64,000 bases of DNA from JAMXLO01 sp037201625 (GCA_037201625.1 JBBCGR010000003.1:372001-436000), one strand, 5' to 3'. Positions 16,396-25,795 are shown, counted from the first letter of the stretch. Made by a program: numbers and translations. Notes: generated by a model not told the origin, from the sequence alone.

Positions 16396-17622
16396 ATGCA
16401 TGTCCACGTCGTCGGGGCAGGACTCGCCGGTCTCTCGGCCGCACTCGCGCTGACCGATGCCGGATGCGCCGTGACGCTGGTGGAGGCCGCGCCCGTGGCA
16501 GGCGGACGCTGCCGTTCCTATTTCGATCGCGAACTCGGCATCCGCGTCGACAATGGCAATCATCTCCTGCTGTCGGGCAATCGCGCGGCGTTCCGCTACA
16601 TCGACGACATCGACGCGCGCCACACGCTGGCCATGCCGGACAAGCCCTGCTTTCCGTTCATGGACCTGGCGAGCGGCACGCGCTGGACCGTGCGCCCGAA
16701 CGGCGGCCGCATACCGTGGTGGGTGCTGTCACGCCAGCGCCGGGCCCCCGGCACGCACGCCACCGACCATCTCGCCCTGCTGCGCCTGCGCCGGATCACG
16801 ACCGACGCGACCGTCGAGGCCTCGCTGCGCCATGATGCATTCTATCGCCGGCTGATCGAGCCGCTCGCAATCGCCTCGCTGAACACACCGTCGAATGTCG
16901 CCCTGGTACGGCTGTTCAACGCCGTGGTCGCGGACACGCTGTTCAAGGGCGGCAATGCCTGCATCCCGGCAGTGCCGCGCGAGGGCCTGTCAGAAAGCCT
17001 GGTGGACCCTGCACTGGCGCGGCTTGCAGAGCGGGGTTGCGCGGTGCTCATGGGTCGACGGGTCGCCGCGCTGCGAACCGTGGCGGATCGCGTGAGCGAC
17101 CTGGAGACCACGGATGGGCCGGTCCCGGTGGAGCGTGTCGTTCTCGCCGTTCCGCCCTGGGTCGCGGCGGACCTGCTGCCGGACCAGCGCTATCCGACCG
17201 AGTTCCAGGCAATCCTCAATATTCACTTCCAGGTGGAGGCGCGGCTCGATCCGCCCGGCTTCATCGGCCTGATCGGGGGCACGGCGGAGTGGGTCTTCGC
17301 CAAGCGGGACCACGTGTCGGTGACCATCAGCGCCGCCAACCGGATGGTGGATCAGGACGCGGAGTCCATCGCCCGCGCCGTCTGGCCCGATGTCCGCACG
17401 GCGCTCGATCTCGACAGCGCCATGCCGCCATGGCGTGTCGTGAAGGAGCGGCGCGCGACCGTCGCTGCCACCGCGGCGCAGGAGCGGAGGCGGCCAGGTC
17501 CGCGCACCGCGCTGGCCAATCTGGTGCTTGCCGGCGATTGGACCGACACCGGCTTGCCCGGCACGATCGAAGGTGCCATCAGGTCCGGCCGAACCGCGGC
17601 CGAGGTGCTGCTCGCCGCCTGA
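16396..17622 (+). CDS. hpnE: Hydroxysqualene dehydroxylase / FAD oxidoreductase HpnE
   Basis: The 408-residue flavin amine-oxidase-like protein has the FAD dinucleotide motif VVGAGLAGLSAALALTDAG at residues 5-23, GGRCRSYF just after it, and the C-terminal FAD clamp LAGDWTDTGLPGTIEGAI. This matches HpnE, which reduces hydroxysqualene to squalene. The upstream 263 bases form a divergent promoter region with the Hint gene, so hpnE-shc-hpnG is probably a second transcription unit. No clear Shine-Dalgarno sequence precedes the ATG. The TGA is nine bases before shc. Confidence 0.88.
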   Translation: MHVHVVGAGLAGLSAALALTDAGCAVTLVEAAPVAGGRCRSYFDRELGIRVDNGNHLLLSGNRAAFRYIDDIDARHTLAMPDKPCFPFMDLASGTRWTVRPNGGRIPWWVLSRQRRAPGTHATDHLALLRLRRITTDATVEASLRHDAFYRRLIEPLAIASLNTPSNVALVRLFNAVVADTLFKGGNACIPAVPREGLSESLVDPALARLAERGCAVLMGRRVAALRTVADRVSDLETTDGPVPVERVVLAVPPWVAADLLPDQRYPTEFQAILNIHFQVEARLDPPGFIGLIGGTAEWVFAKRDHVSVTISAANRMVDQDAESIARAVWPDVRTALDLDSAMPPWRVVKERRATVAATAAQERRRPGPRTALANLVLAGDWTDTGLPGTIEGAIRSGRTAAEVLLAA

Positions 17623-17631
17623 GGACTCCGG

Positions 17632-19563
17632 ATGCCCAGCGAGACTGTACTCACCAACGAAGCCATAGCGGAGGCGCGGCTGGACGATGCCATCGCGCGC
17701 TCCGGGTCGGCGCTGTCGGAGCGGCAGCAGGGTGACGGCCACTGGCTGTTCGAACTGGAGGCCGATGCGACCATCCCGGCCGAGTACGTGCTGCTGGAGC
17801 ATTTCCTCGATCGCATCGACCCACCGCTCGAGGCCAAGATCGGCGTCTACCTTCGCGCCATCCAGGGCGGCCATGGAGGCTGGCCGCTGTTCCACGACGG
17901 TGCGTTCGACCTGTCGGCCAGCGTGAAGGCCTATTTCGCGCTGAAGGCGATCGGCGACGATGTCAACGCCCCGCACATGCAGCAGGCTCGGCGGGCGATC
18001 CTGGCGGCGGGCGGCGCTGAACGCAGCAACGTGTTCACCCGCGCCCAGCTTGCGCTGTTCGGCCAGGTGCCGTGGCGGGCCGTGCCGGTGATGCCGCTGG
18101 AGATCATGCACCTTCCGCTATGGTTTCCGTTCCACCTGTCCAAGGTCTCCTACTGGTCCCGCACCGTCATCGTGCCGCTTCTCGTGCTGATGGCGCTGCG
18201 CCCGCTGGCGCGCAATCCTCGCCGGGTCGCGATCCCGGAACTGTTCCGTACGCCGCCCGAGGAGGTGCGCGACTGGATCCGGGGACCCTACCGCTCGGCC
18301 GTCTGGGGGCGGTTCTTCAAGGTGGTGGACCAGGTGCTGCGACTGGCGCAGCCCGTCTTCCCGGCACGCGGCCGGCAGCGTGCGGTCGCCAAGGCCGTGG
18401 GTTTCGTGACCGAGCGGCTGAACGGCGACGATGGCCTGGGCGGCATCTACCCGGCCATCGCCAACAGCGTGATGATGTTCGATACCCTGGGCTACCCGCC
18501 GGACCACCCCGACGCGGCCATCGCCTGGCAGGCGGTGCGCAAGCTGCTGGTGGTCGGGCCGGACCGGGCCTATTGCCAGCCGTGCCTGTCGCCCATCTGG
18601 GATACCGGCCTCGCCGGCCACGCGATGGCGGAGGTCGGCGCCGGGACCGACGCCGCATGCCATTGGCTGCGAGAGCGGCAGATCCTCGATGTGGCGGGCG
18701 ACTGGTCGGTGCGCCGGCCGGGCCTGCGGCCTGGTGGATGGGCCTTCCAGTATGCCAATCCGCACTACCCGGACGTCGACGATACCGCCGTCGTGGGCAT
18801 GCTGCTGCACCGCAACGGCGATCCGGTGCACGCGCCGGCGATCGAGCGCGCGCGCGAGTGGATCATCGGCATGCAATCATCCGACGGCGGATGGGGCGCG
18901 TTCGAGCCGGAGAACACGCATCTCTACCTCAACAACATTCCCTTCGCCGACCACGGCGCGCTGCTCGACCCGCCGACGGCCGACGTGACCGCGCGATGCG
19001 TGTCTTTCCTGTCGCAGATCGGCATGTCGGCACACGATCCGGTGCTGGTCCGGGCGGTCGGCTATCTGCGGCGCGAGCAGGAGGCGGAGGGAAGCTGGTT
19101 CGGCCGTTGGGGCACCAACTACATCTACGGCACCTGGTCGGTGCTGTGCGCGCTCAATGCGGTGGGCATCGCGCGGGACGATCCCGCGGTTCGCCGCGCG
19201 GTCGCGTGGCTGCTCGAGGTGCAGCGCGACGATGGTGGCTGGGGTGAGGATGAAGAATCCTATCGCGACGCTCCGCATGGCCGCTACCGCGAGAGCACGC
19301 CGAGCCAGACCGCGTGGGCGCTGCTCGGGCTGATGGCGGCGGGCGAGACCGATCATCCGGCGGTGCCGCGCGGCATCGCCTACCTGACCGCGACGCAGGC
19401 GGACGACGGCGGCTGGCCGGAGCTTCCCTACAACGCCGTCGGATTTCCGCGCGTGTTCTATCTGCGCTACCACGGCTACCGCTGGTATTTTCCGCTGATG
19501 GCGCTGGCGCGCTATCGCAACCTGCGCCGGGGCAATACGCGGCGAGTGGCGTTTGGCATCTGA
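17632..19563 (+). CDS. shc: Squalene-hopene cyclase
   Basis: The 643-residue membrane-associated cyclase converts squalene to hopene and diplopterol. The acid motif DVDD is at 381-384 (DXDD, the catalytic proton donor). Several QW repeats that stabilise the double alpha-barrel are visible, including QSSDGGWGAFEPEN, QRDDGGWGEDEESY and QADDGGWPELPYN. The length is normal for the family. GAGGA precedes the ATG and the gene follows hpnE by nine bases. Its 3' end overlaps the probable hpnG start by about eleven bases, which suggests coupled translation. Confidence 0.95.
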   Translation: MPSETVLTNEAIAEARLDDAIARSGSALSERQQGDGHWLFELEADATIPAEYVLLEHFLDRIDPPLEAKIGVYLRAIQGGHGGWPLFHDGAFDLSASVKAYFALKAIGDDVNAPHMQQARRAILAAGGAERSNVFTRAQLALFGQVPWRAVPVMPLEIMHLPLWFPFHLSKVSYWSRTVIVPLLVLMALRPLARNPRRVAIPELFRTPPEEVRDWIRGPYRSAVWGRFFKVVDQVLRLAQPVFPARGRQRAVAKAVGFVTERLNGDDGLGGIYPAIANSVMMFDTLGYPPDHPDAAIAWQAVRKLLVVGPDRAYCQPCLSPIWDTGLAGHAMAEVGAGTDAACHWLRERQILDVAGDWSVRRPGLRPGGWAFQYANPHYPDVDDTAVVGMLLHRNGDPVHAPAIERAREWIIGMQSSDGGWGAFEPENTHLYLNNIPFADHGALLDPPTADVTARCVSFLSQIGMSAHDPVLVRAVGYLRREQEAEGSWFGRWGTNYIYGTWSVLCALNAVGIARDDPAVRRAVAWLLEVQRDDGGWGEDEESYRDAPHGRYRESTPSQTAWALLGLMAAGETDHPAVPRGIAYLTATQADDGGWPELPYNAVGFPRVFYLRYHGYRWYFPLMALARYRNLRRGNTRRVAFGI

Positions 19564-20224
19564 CCGGTCGGTCGGTGTCGTCGTCGGCATGGCGGCCGAG
19601 GCGCGGATCGCGCGCCGGCTGGGATGGCCGGTGGCCATCGGCGGCGGAACCGCTGCCGGCGCGCAGCGGGCGGCAGCGGCATTGGTTGCGCAGGGCATCG
19701 ACGCGCTGGTGAGCTTCGGCCTGGCAGGCGGGCTCGATCCTGCGCTGCGCCCGGGCTCCCTCCTGGTCGCATCGGCGGTCGTGCTGGACGGCAGGCACTA
19801 TCTCGCCGACGCCGCCCTGTCGCTGCGACTGGGCGGCATGACGTCGCATGCCGTGCTGGGGGCAATGAGCATCGCCGCAAGCCCGGCGCTGAAACAGCGG
19901 CTGCATGCGGAGACCGGCGCCGCGGCCGTCGACCTGGAGAGCGGTGCGGTGGCGCGGGAGGCCTCGGCAAGTGGGCTGCCGTTCGCGGTGCTGCGCGCCG
20001 TCTGCGATCCGGCCGGGTTTGCCTTGCCGCCGGCGGCGCTCGCCGCCCTGGACGCAGGCGGCGCCATCGGGATCGGACGCGTGCTGGCCTCGCTCGCCGC
20101 ATCCCCCGGGCAATTGCCGGCCCTTTTCCGGCTTGCCGGCGATGCCGCGGCAGCCCGTGCCGCGCTGCTCGGGCGCGTCAGGCGGCTGGCTGGAGCACGG
20201 GGGCGATCGGCGAAACCTCGATGA
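19553..20224 (+). CDS. hpnG: Hopanoid-associated phosphorylase HpnG
   Basis: The 223-residue nucleoside-phosphorylase-like protein begins VGVVVGMAAEARIARRLG, with SFGLAGGLDPALRPGSLLV and the later VDLESGAVAREA as the purine/MTA phosphorylase fold landmarks. HpnG removes adenine from adenosylhopane to give ribosylhopane on the way to bacteriohopanetetrol. The start is uncertain: a TTG at 19553 overlapping shc gives a complete first strand, while the first ATG at 19589 would cut into it. Its 3' end overlaps the convergent kinase gene by 47 bases. The usual partner hpnH (adenosylhopane synthase) is not in this window. Confidence 0.82.
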   Translation: MASDRSVGVVVGMAAEARIARRLGWPVAIGGGTAAGAQRAAAALVAQGIDALVSFGLAGGLDPALRPGSLLVASAVVLDGRHYLADAALSLRLGGMTSHAVLGAMSIAASPALKQRLHAETGAAAVDLESGAVAREASASGLPFAVLRAVCDPAGFALPPAALAALDAGGAIGIGRVLASLAASPGQLPALFRLAGDAAAARAALLGRVRRLAGARGRSAKPR

Positions 20225-22313
20225 TGCGATCGGCCGGAAAGATGGCCCGCACCGTAGTTCCCACGCCAGGTTCGCTCTCGATCGCGAGCGTCGCGCCATG
20301 CAGCGCCAGCAGCTTCCGGCAGATCGCCAGCCCGAGGCCGGTGCCGCCGAAGGTGCGGCTGATCAGGGCGTTCGCCTGACGGAACGGCTGGCCCAGGGTC
20401 TGCAGTGCGACGGGATCGATACCGATGCCGGTGTCGTCGACCACCAGCACCAGCCCATCGGCCTGCTCGATCTCCAACGAGACCGTGCCGCCCGGCGGCG
20501 TGAACTTCACTGCGTTGGACAGCAGGTTGAGCACGGTCTGCTTGATCGCCCGCATATCGCCGAGCAGGACGATGCGCCGCCCCGTCAGGCGGTTGTCGAT
20601 CCTGACGCCGCCATCCTTCGCACGCAGCTTCAGCATGTCGATGCAGGCACGCGCGACCATCCCCAGGTCTACCATCTCGTCGGCGACACCGTAGGCACCG
20701 GCTTCGATCTTCGAGAGATCCAGCACGTCGTTGATGACGTCGAGCAGGTGGCGGCCGGCCGTGTTGATGTCGGTCGCATATTCCACGTAGTTCGGCCCGA
20801 TCCGGCCGAAGGGCTGGTCGTGGATCAACTCCGAGAAGCCGATAATCGCATTCAACGGTGTTCGCAGCTCATGGCTCATGCTGGCCAGGAACTCCGACTT
20901 CATGCGACTGGCCGCCTCGGCGGCCTCCCTGGCCTGGCAAAGCTCCTCCGCCGCCGCAACCTCTGCGGTAATGTCGCGGCCGGTGCCGCGATAGCCCATG
21001 AAGCGGCCCTGGGCGTCGGAGACCGGATTGCCGTTGATGCTGAGGTGGCGCAGGCGCTGGTCCCAGTCCAGCCTCGTGTCGCGGAAGTCGCGGAACGATC
21101 GGTGCGCCAGCATGTCGTCGCGCAGAGCGGCCCATTTGGGATCGGCCGGGTCCTGCCCTGCCGACTCCCAGGGCCGGCGGCCGATGCGTTCATGCACGCC
21201 AAGCTGCCGGATCATCTTGCTGTCCGCGATCCACACGAAACGGAGGTCGGCATCCACCTCCCACAGCCAGTCGGACGACATCTCCGCAAAGTCCATGAGC
21301 CGCGCCTCGCTGGCGCGCAAGGCTGACGCGATCGCGACAAGTCGCCCGGTCTGCTCGGCCTTGCGCCGGAACTGATGCGCGATGATGGCGAACAGGATCG
21401 CGAAACCGGCGGCGGTGCCAAGCCCGCCGACGGCGATCGCGGCCGCCTGGCCGCGCCATGTCGCGAGGGCCAGCGATTCCTGTATGGAGACATCGATGAC
21501 GAGCGGCCAGACCTGGAGGGGATGCACCGACACGATGGCGGGCTCCGGTGCCAGCAGGCCCGGCGAGCGGTAGCTTCCCCCCTCTCCGGCGACGGTCGCG
21601 TACCAAGGCGAATCGGCCGGCATCCGGCCGCCGACCTGGTCGGTGGGGTCCGGATGGCGCGCCAGGACGAGGCCATCCCGGCGCAGGAGCGTCACGCTGG
21701 CGCCGGGCGGGAGATCGATCGCGCGGTAGAAGTCCGTCAGGTACTCGACATCCATGGAGCCCAGTACGATCCCGAGAAACTGTCCACCCGGCCCATCGAT
21801 ACGGCGTGCGAGGTAGATGGTTGGCCGGCCCACGAGGCGGCTGTTGAGCGGGCCGCTGATGAAGGGGCCGGCATCGTCGCCTTGCGTGAGATGGCGGTAA
21901 TAGTCGCGATCGGAGAGATCGACGTCTCCCGGCGGCCCGTCGCGCGTGGTCAGCAGCAATCGCCCATCCGCCTTCACCACCGAGAACGCATTGGCCTGCG
22001 GCAGGTCGCGCAGCCGTTCGAGCAGGAAATTGCGTATGGTCCCCGGGCTGCGGATGCCGGCAAGCTCGTCGGCCGTATGGACGTCCTGTGCCGCGACGCG
22101 CGCCTGCACCTCCCGCAGAACCAGGTCCATCACCTGCACATAGCGGTTGGTCTGTTCGGCGAGCACGACGCCCAGATTCCTGACCGCGACCTGTTGCTGC
22201 TGAAGAGCTTCGCGATGCAGGTCCCAAATGACGGCGGCGCAGCCCAGCAAGGTCACGACGATGACCACGACGCCGATCGCCCAGATCATACGGCTCGGAT
22301 GTGCCGTCTCCAT
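20178..22313 (-). CDS. Membrane sensor histidine kinase (Cache-like sensor, PAS, HisKA, HATPase)
   Basis: The roughly 711-residue inner-membrane kinase has one transmembrane helix near residues 10-30, then a periplasmic dCache-like sensor to about 285 (VKADGRLLLTTRDG, DRDYYRHL, RPTIYLARRI). A second helix near 290-312 and a cytosolic PAS domain at about 340-455 (YRGTGRDITAE) follow. The phosphoacceptor is H481 in SMSHELRTPLNAIIGFSELI, with N-box LLSNAVKFTPPGG and G-boxes DDTGIGIDP and GGTGLGLAICRKL. It lacks a receiver domain and no response regulator gene is adjacent. The ATG at 22313 is preferred over a GTG 11 codons upstream, but neither has a clear ribosome site. The ligand and output are unknown. 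Confidence 0.88.
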   Translation of the reverse strand: METAHPSRMIWAIGVVVIVVTLLGCAAVIWDLHREALQQQQVAVRNLGVVLAEQTNRYVQVMDLVLREVQARVAAQDVHTADELAGIRSPGTIRNFLLERLRDLPQANAFSVVKADGRLLLTTRDGPPGDVDLSDRDYYRHLTQGDDAGPFISGPLNSRLVGRPTIYLARRIDGPGGQFLGIVLGSMDVEYLTDFYRAIDLPPGASVTLLRRDGLVLARHPDPTDQVGGRMPADSPWYATVAGEGGSYRSPGLLAPEPAIVSVHPLQVWPLVIDVSIQESLALATWRGQAAAIAVGGLGTAAGFAILFAIIAHQFRRKAEQTGRLVAIASALRASEARLMDFAEMSSDWLWEVDADLRFVWIADSKMIRQLGVHERIGRRPWESAGQDPADPKWAALRDDMLAHRSFRDFRDTRLDWDQRLRHLSINGNPVSDAQGRFMGYRGTGRDITAEVAAAEELCQAREAAEAASRMKSEFLASMSHELRTPLNAIIGFSELIHDQPFGRIGPNYVEYATDINTAGRHLLDVINDVLDLSKIEAGAYGVADEMVDLGMVARACIDMLKLRAKDGGVRIDNRLTGRRIVLLGDMRAIKQTVLNLLSNAVKFTPPGGTVSLEIEQADGLVLVVDDTGIGIDPVALQTLGQPFRQANALISRTFGGTGLGLAICRKLLALHGATLAIESEPGVGTTVRAIFPADRIIEVSPIAPVLQPAA

Positions 22314-22425
22314 CGCAGCCGCTGACTTGCCACCCTGGCCCCACACCGAACTGGCTCCGCATCCGTGCGCAGGGACAGTTTGCGCGTAGTTCGGCTAACA
22401 TCGTCTTAAGGTGCCGGCGGCGGCG

Positions 22426-23616
22426 TCAATCCAGCTCTGATTGCGTCTCGATCTTTGCCGGATCGAGGTCCATGCCCAGGCCCGGCTGCTCGGGTATGCC
22501 GAAGACTCCATCGGCCGGATGGATCGGGTGGGCGAAGAAGTGCTGGTTGATGGCGTTCCACTTCACCAGGTACTCCTGCAGCGGCGTCAGGCTCGGCGAC
22601 TGCGCCAGCGAAAAATGCAGACCCGCTGGCGTGGAATGGCCGTGCGGGATCACCACGAGGTCATGGACGGAGGCATAGGCGGCGATCTTCAGTGTCTCCG
22701 ACAATCCGCCGGCCCAGTAGATGTCAGGCTGCAGCACGTCCAGCGCCTCGGCTTCGATGAAGCGCCGAAAGCCCCAGCGGGTATACTCGTGCTCAGCGCC
22801 GGACAGCGGGATCTGGCAGCGCTCCTTCACCCGCCGGTAGCTGTCGATGCGGTCGGGCATCACGCATTCCTCCAGCCAGCGCGGCCGGTATTCGGCAATG
22901 CGCTCGGCGAGGTCCACGGTGTAGAGCGGATCGAAGGACTGCCAGCAGTCCAGCATGATGTCGTAGTCGTCGCCCAGCGTTTCGCGCAGCGTGCGGACCA
23001 ACTCCACATTCTTGTGCAGGCCATCGGCGCCGCTCATGGGGCCGTGGCGGAAGAACCATTTCTGTGCCGTATAGCCGAGGGTCTGGTATTCCGCGGCCCT
23101 CTCACGCACGCGGCCCATGTCGAGCACCGCGAAGCCAAGCATCGAGGCATAGGCTGGCACGCTGTCGCGTGTCGGGCCGCCCAGAAGGCGGAACACCGGC
23201 TGGCCGAGCCAGCGGCCTTTCAGGTCCCACAGCGCGCAGTCCACCGCGCTGATCGCCAACATCGCGTCGCCCTGGCGGCCATGCACCATGATGCGGTGCA
23301 TCTGGTCCCACAGTTTCTCGTGCGCGATCGGGTCCTGGCCGAGCAGGATGGGACGCAGGCGCCGGGCGACGAAGGCCGCCACCATGTCGGGCAGCGGGCC
23401 GGCGATGCCGATCGGGCCTTGGTCGGTCTCGATGCGGACGAAATGCTGCTCGATCTGGAACCGGGTCGCGTCGATCTGGCTGCCGCCCTCGAAGTCGTCC
23501 CGGGCGCGATAATCCGGATAGATGTCGATCGGCCGGACCAGGCGTTCTTCCCAGAGCGGACCATCGGTCTGCATGGTGCCGGTCAGGCGAAGGACCCGGA
23601 CGGCGGTGATCCTCAT
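22426..23616 (-). CDS. Enolase-superfamily sugar-acid dehydratase, L-rhamnonate dehydratase-like
   Basis: The 396-residue enzyme is of the mandelate racemase/muconate lactonizing family. Metal ligands are visible as D223 (IMLDCWQSFD), E249 (WLEECV) and E275 (SGAEHEY). The general base dyad is D298 (LQPDIYWAGG) and H325 (IPHGHST). Spacing and wording follow RhmD closely, so dehydration of L-rhamnonate or a similar acid sugar to the 2-keto-3-deoxy acid is the best guess. The ATG at 23616 gives a normal family N terminus. No kinase, aldolase or sugar transporter is adjacent, so the pathway is incomplete here. Confidence 0.82.
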   Translation of the reverse strand: MRITAVRVLRLTGTMQTDGPLWEERLVRPIDIYPDYRARDDFEGGSQIDATRFQIEQHFVRIETDQGPIGIAGPLPDMVAAFVARRLRPILLGQDPIAHEKLWDQMHRIMVHGRQGDAMLAISAVDCALWDLKGRWLGQPVFRLLGGPTRDSVPAYASMLGFAVLDMGRVRERAAEYQTLGYTAQKWFFRHGPMSGADGLHKNVELVRTLRETLGDDYDIMLDCWQSFDPLYTVDLAERIAEYRPRWLEECVMPDRIDSYRRVKERCQIPLSGAEHEYTRWGFRRFIEAEALDVLQPDIYWAGGLSETLKIAAYASVHDLVVIPHGHSTPAGLHFSLAQSPSLTPLQEYLVKWNAINQHFFAHPIHPADGVFGIPEQPGLGMDLDPAKIETQSELD

Positions 23617-23632
23617 GCCGGCGAGGCCCCGC

Positions 23633-23848
23633 TCAGTGCTGCGCTTCCAGTGCCTCGGCCGGCCGCAACTGCGCCTCATTCACCACACGCTCGTGTCCGT
23701 CCTGGACGTTCTTCACCCGGTACTGCAGGTCCCGGCCCTCATCGGGCAGGACACGCTCGATCTTGTAGGCGCCCCCTGGCACGTGACGCTCGAGCCGGTT
23801 GGGCACCAGATGGACGGTCTGTCCGATCTTGAACTTATGACGCGACAC
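23633..23848 (-). CDS. Small conserved hypothetical protein, 71 residues
   Basis: The short basic protein begins SRHKFKIGQTVHLVPNR and continues with a GAYKIERVLP and LQYRVKNV pattern that ends in ERVVNEAQL. Similar small proteins are widespread in alphaproteobacteria and read as one compact beta-barrel, possibly SH3-like; their function is not known. The start is GTG at 23848 with AAAGGGG about six bases upstream. It sits 16 bases before the dehydratase start on the same strand, so the two may be cotranscribed. Frame, ribosome site and conservation of the pattern make it a real gene. Confidence 0.75.
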   Translation of the reverse strand: MSRHKFKIGQTVHLVPNRLERHVPGGAYKIERVLPDEGRDLQYRVKNVQDGHERVVNEAQLRPAEALEAQH

Positions 23849-24151
23849 GATGACCCCTTTCCAGCCGTCGTGGGGCGGACTGGGCCCTCCTGACGATGCG
23901 TGGCGCAGACGATGCGTGGCGCATATGTGGGCCTTCGCGGGCCAAATTGCCAGCGGAAACCCGCCATCCCGCGGGCGCCGGGCGGCCCGCGGGGCGGCGA
24001 TCCGCCGCCGATGGCGCAGGCCACACCCGGGGGCTATTGTGCGGCACGGAGCAACAACCGAGGCCGTCGGAGCGCGCCGCATGTGCGAACTGCCCTGTGC
24101 CAGGGCCATGGACGCGGCGTCCACGCTGGCCTAACCGGGAGGATTGGAGCA
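23849..24151. other. 303-base divergent intergenic region with a 16-bp tandem duplication
   Basis: Between the small protein and the dioxygenase start no gene is supported. The sequence holds a perfect head-to-tail duplication of GACGATGCGTGGCGCA (23892-23907 and 23908-23923) followed by ATATG. Further on is GC-rich sequence without a convincing coding frame. The region probably contains both divergent promoters. Confidence 0.6.
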
Positions 24152-25030
24152 ATGACAATTTCCGTACGGCCGCTGCATCCGCTGTTCGTCGGCGAGGTTA
24201 GCGGCATCGATCTGCGCCAGGCCGTCGATGCCGCGACGATTGCACAGATTGTGGCCGCCGCCGATCGTTACGCGGTGCTGGTGTTCCATGACCAGATCAT
24301 CACCGACGACCAGCAGATCGCGTTCAGCCGTCTCCTCGGCCCGCTGGAAACCACGATCAAGGCATACCGGCCCGGCCACCAGGCGCGCCTCGATCTGCAC
24401 ATTTCCGATGTGTCCAACCTCGACGAACAGAACCGTGTGCTGCCGGCCGAAGACCGGCGGCGGATGAACGGACTGGGCAACCGGCTGTGGCACACCGACA
24501 GTTCCTTCAAGGCGATTCCCGCGCGCTACTCGCTGCTGTCGGCGCGCGCCATTCCCGGCGACGGCGGTGAGACGCAGTTCGCCGATCTGCGCGCGGCGTA
24601 CGATGCGCTGGATGCGGCGACGAAGACGCAGATCGAAGATCTGGTCGCGGAACATTCCATACTATATTCGCGCTCTACCATCGGCTTCACCGACTATTCG
24701 GACGAAGAGCGGATGCGACTGCCGCCGGTGCCGCAGCGCCTGGTGCGGCTGCATCCGGGGTCATGCCGCAAGACGCTGTATCTCGCCTCGCATGCGGGTT
24801 GGATCCGCGGCATGCCGGTGCCGGAGGCGCGCCTGCTGCTGCGCGACCTGATGGAGCATGCGACGCAGCGCGAGTTCGTCTATACGCATCGCTGGATGCT
24901 CGGCGACCTTGTGATGTGGGATAACCGCTGCACGATGCATCGTGCGTGCGACTACGACATGACCAAGGCGCGCGACATGCATCGCACCACCGTCTCGGAT
25001 GAGGTGTCGTCACTCGAGCAGGCGGCGTAG
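24152..25030 (+). CDS. TauD/TfdA-family Fe(II)/2-oxoglutarate dioxygenase
   Basis: The 292-residue non-haem iron oxygenase has its facial triad as H114 and D116 (LWHTDSSF) plus H263 (CTMHRACDYD). The 2-oxoglutarate-binding Arg is near 274-278 (ARDMHR). The form is close to the 2,4-D and alkylsulfonate dioxygenase branch, which hydroxylates an aliphatic or aryloxy acid next to a heteroatom. GGGAGGA precedes the ATG at 24152. The 3' end overlaps the convergent XRE regulator by 21 bases. The substrate cannot be assigned, and no transporter genes for sulfonates are adjacent. Confidence 0.88.
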   Translation: MTISVRPLHPLFVGEVSGIDLRQAVDAATIAQIVAAADRYAVLVFHDQIITDDQQIAFSRLLGPLETTIKAYRPGHQARLDLHISDVSNLDEQNRVLPAEDRRRMNGLGNRLWHTDSSFKAIPARYSLLSARAIPGDGGETQFADLRAAYDALDAATKTQIEDLVAEHSILYSRSTIGFTDYSDEERMRLPPVPQRLVRLHPGSCRKTLYLASHAGWIRGMPVPEARLLLRDLMEHATQREFVYTHRWMLGDLVMWDNRCTMHRACDYDMTKARDMHRTTVSDEVSSLEQAA

Positions 25031-25795
25031 CGCGTCCGCAGTCGCAGGATCGGCCGGATAGAAGGCCTCGATCGCCAGCTCGGACAGGGTGATGTCGACC
25101 GGCGTGCCGAACACCGTCGTGGTGCTGAAGAAGGCCAGTGTCCCGGTCTCGGTATTCAGCCGGAACGGCACGACGAAGGCGGCCGCATCGATCTCGTCCC
25201 GCGCATCTGGCGGGGCCGGATACTCGCGCAGTTCTCGCATCAGGCGCACCAGTACGGGGTCGCCGCCGATCTGGATCTGATGACCGAGACGCGCGAGCAG
25301 GTGGGCGCGCCATTCGCCGAGGTTGGCGGTGCGCGGCGCCATGCCTTGCGGGTGGAGGGCGAGGCGCAGCACGTTCACCGGCGGCGTCAGCAGCGCGGCA
25401 TCGACGCCCGCCAGCAGCCGCGCGACGGCGGCGTTGGCGGCGACCAGTGTCCAGTGGCGATCCACCGCCAGTGCCGGATAGGGTTCGTGTCCCGCCAGCA
25501 CCTGGTCGATTGCCTGCCGCGCGGCGTGCAGTGCCGGATCGTCGAGCGGCCGTTCGGGAAACACCGATGCATAGCCCGCCGCGTGCAGCAGGATGTTCCG
25601 ATCACGCAGCGGAACCTCCAGCCGCTCTGCCAGGCGCAGCACCATACCGCGGCTCGGCTGCGACCGGCCGGTCTCCAGAAAGCTCAGATGCCGGGTGGAG
25701 ATTTCGGCATCCAGCGACAGTTCGAGCTGACTCAGGCGCCGCCGCTGGCGCCATTCGCGCAGCATATCCCCGATGGGTTTCAGCGTGACCGACAT
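25010..25795 (-). CDS. XRE-family regulator with MmyB-like ligand-binding domain
   Basis: The 261-residue protein has an N-terminal helix-turn-helix at about residues 8-65 (LREWRQRRRLSQLELSLDAE and LSFLETGRSQPSRGMV) and a C-terminal MmyB-like PAS-fold domain (VLAGHEPYPALAVDRHWTLV and LRLALHPQG). MmyB regulators usually bind a fatty-acid-like ligand and repress or activate a divergent gene. Here the divergent neighbour is the NTF2-like gene 118 bases away, the likely target. The ATG at 25795 gives the usual family N terminus. The start region of the divergent pair holds no obvious long palindrome. Confidence 0.85.
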   Translation of the reverse strand: MSVTLKPIGDMLREWRQRRRLSQLELSLDAEISTRHLSFLETGRSQPSRGMVLRLAERLEVPLRDRNILLHAAGYASVFPERPLDDPALHAARQAIDQVLAGHEPYPALAVDRHWTLVAANAAVARLLAGVDAALLTPPVNVLRLALHPQGMAPRTANLGEWRAHLLARLGHQIQIGGDPVLVRLMRELREYPAPPDARDEIDAAAFVVPFRLNTETGTLAFFSTTTVFGTPVDITLSELAIEAFYPADPATADALRRLLE

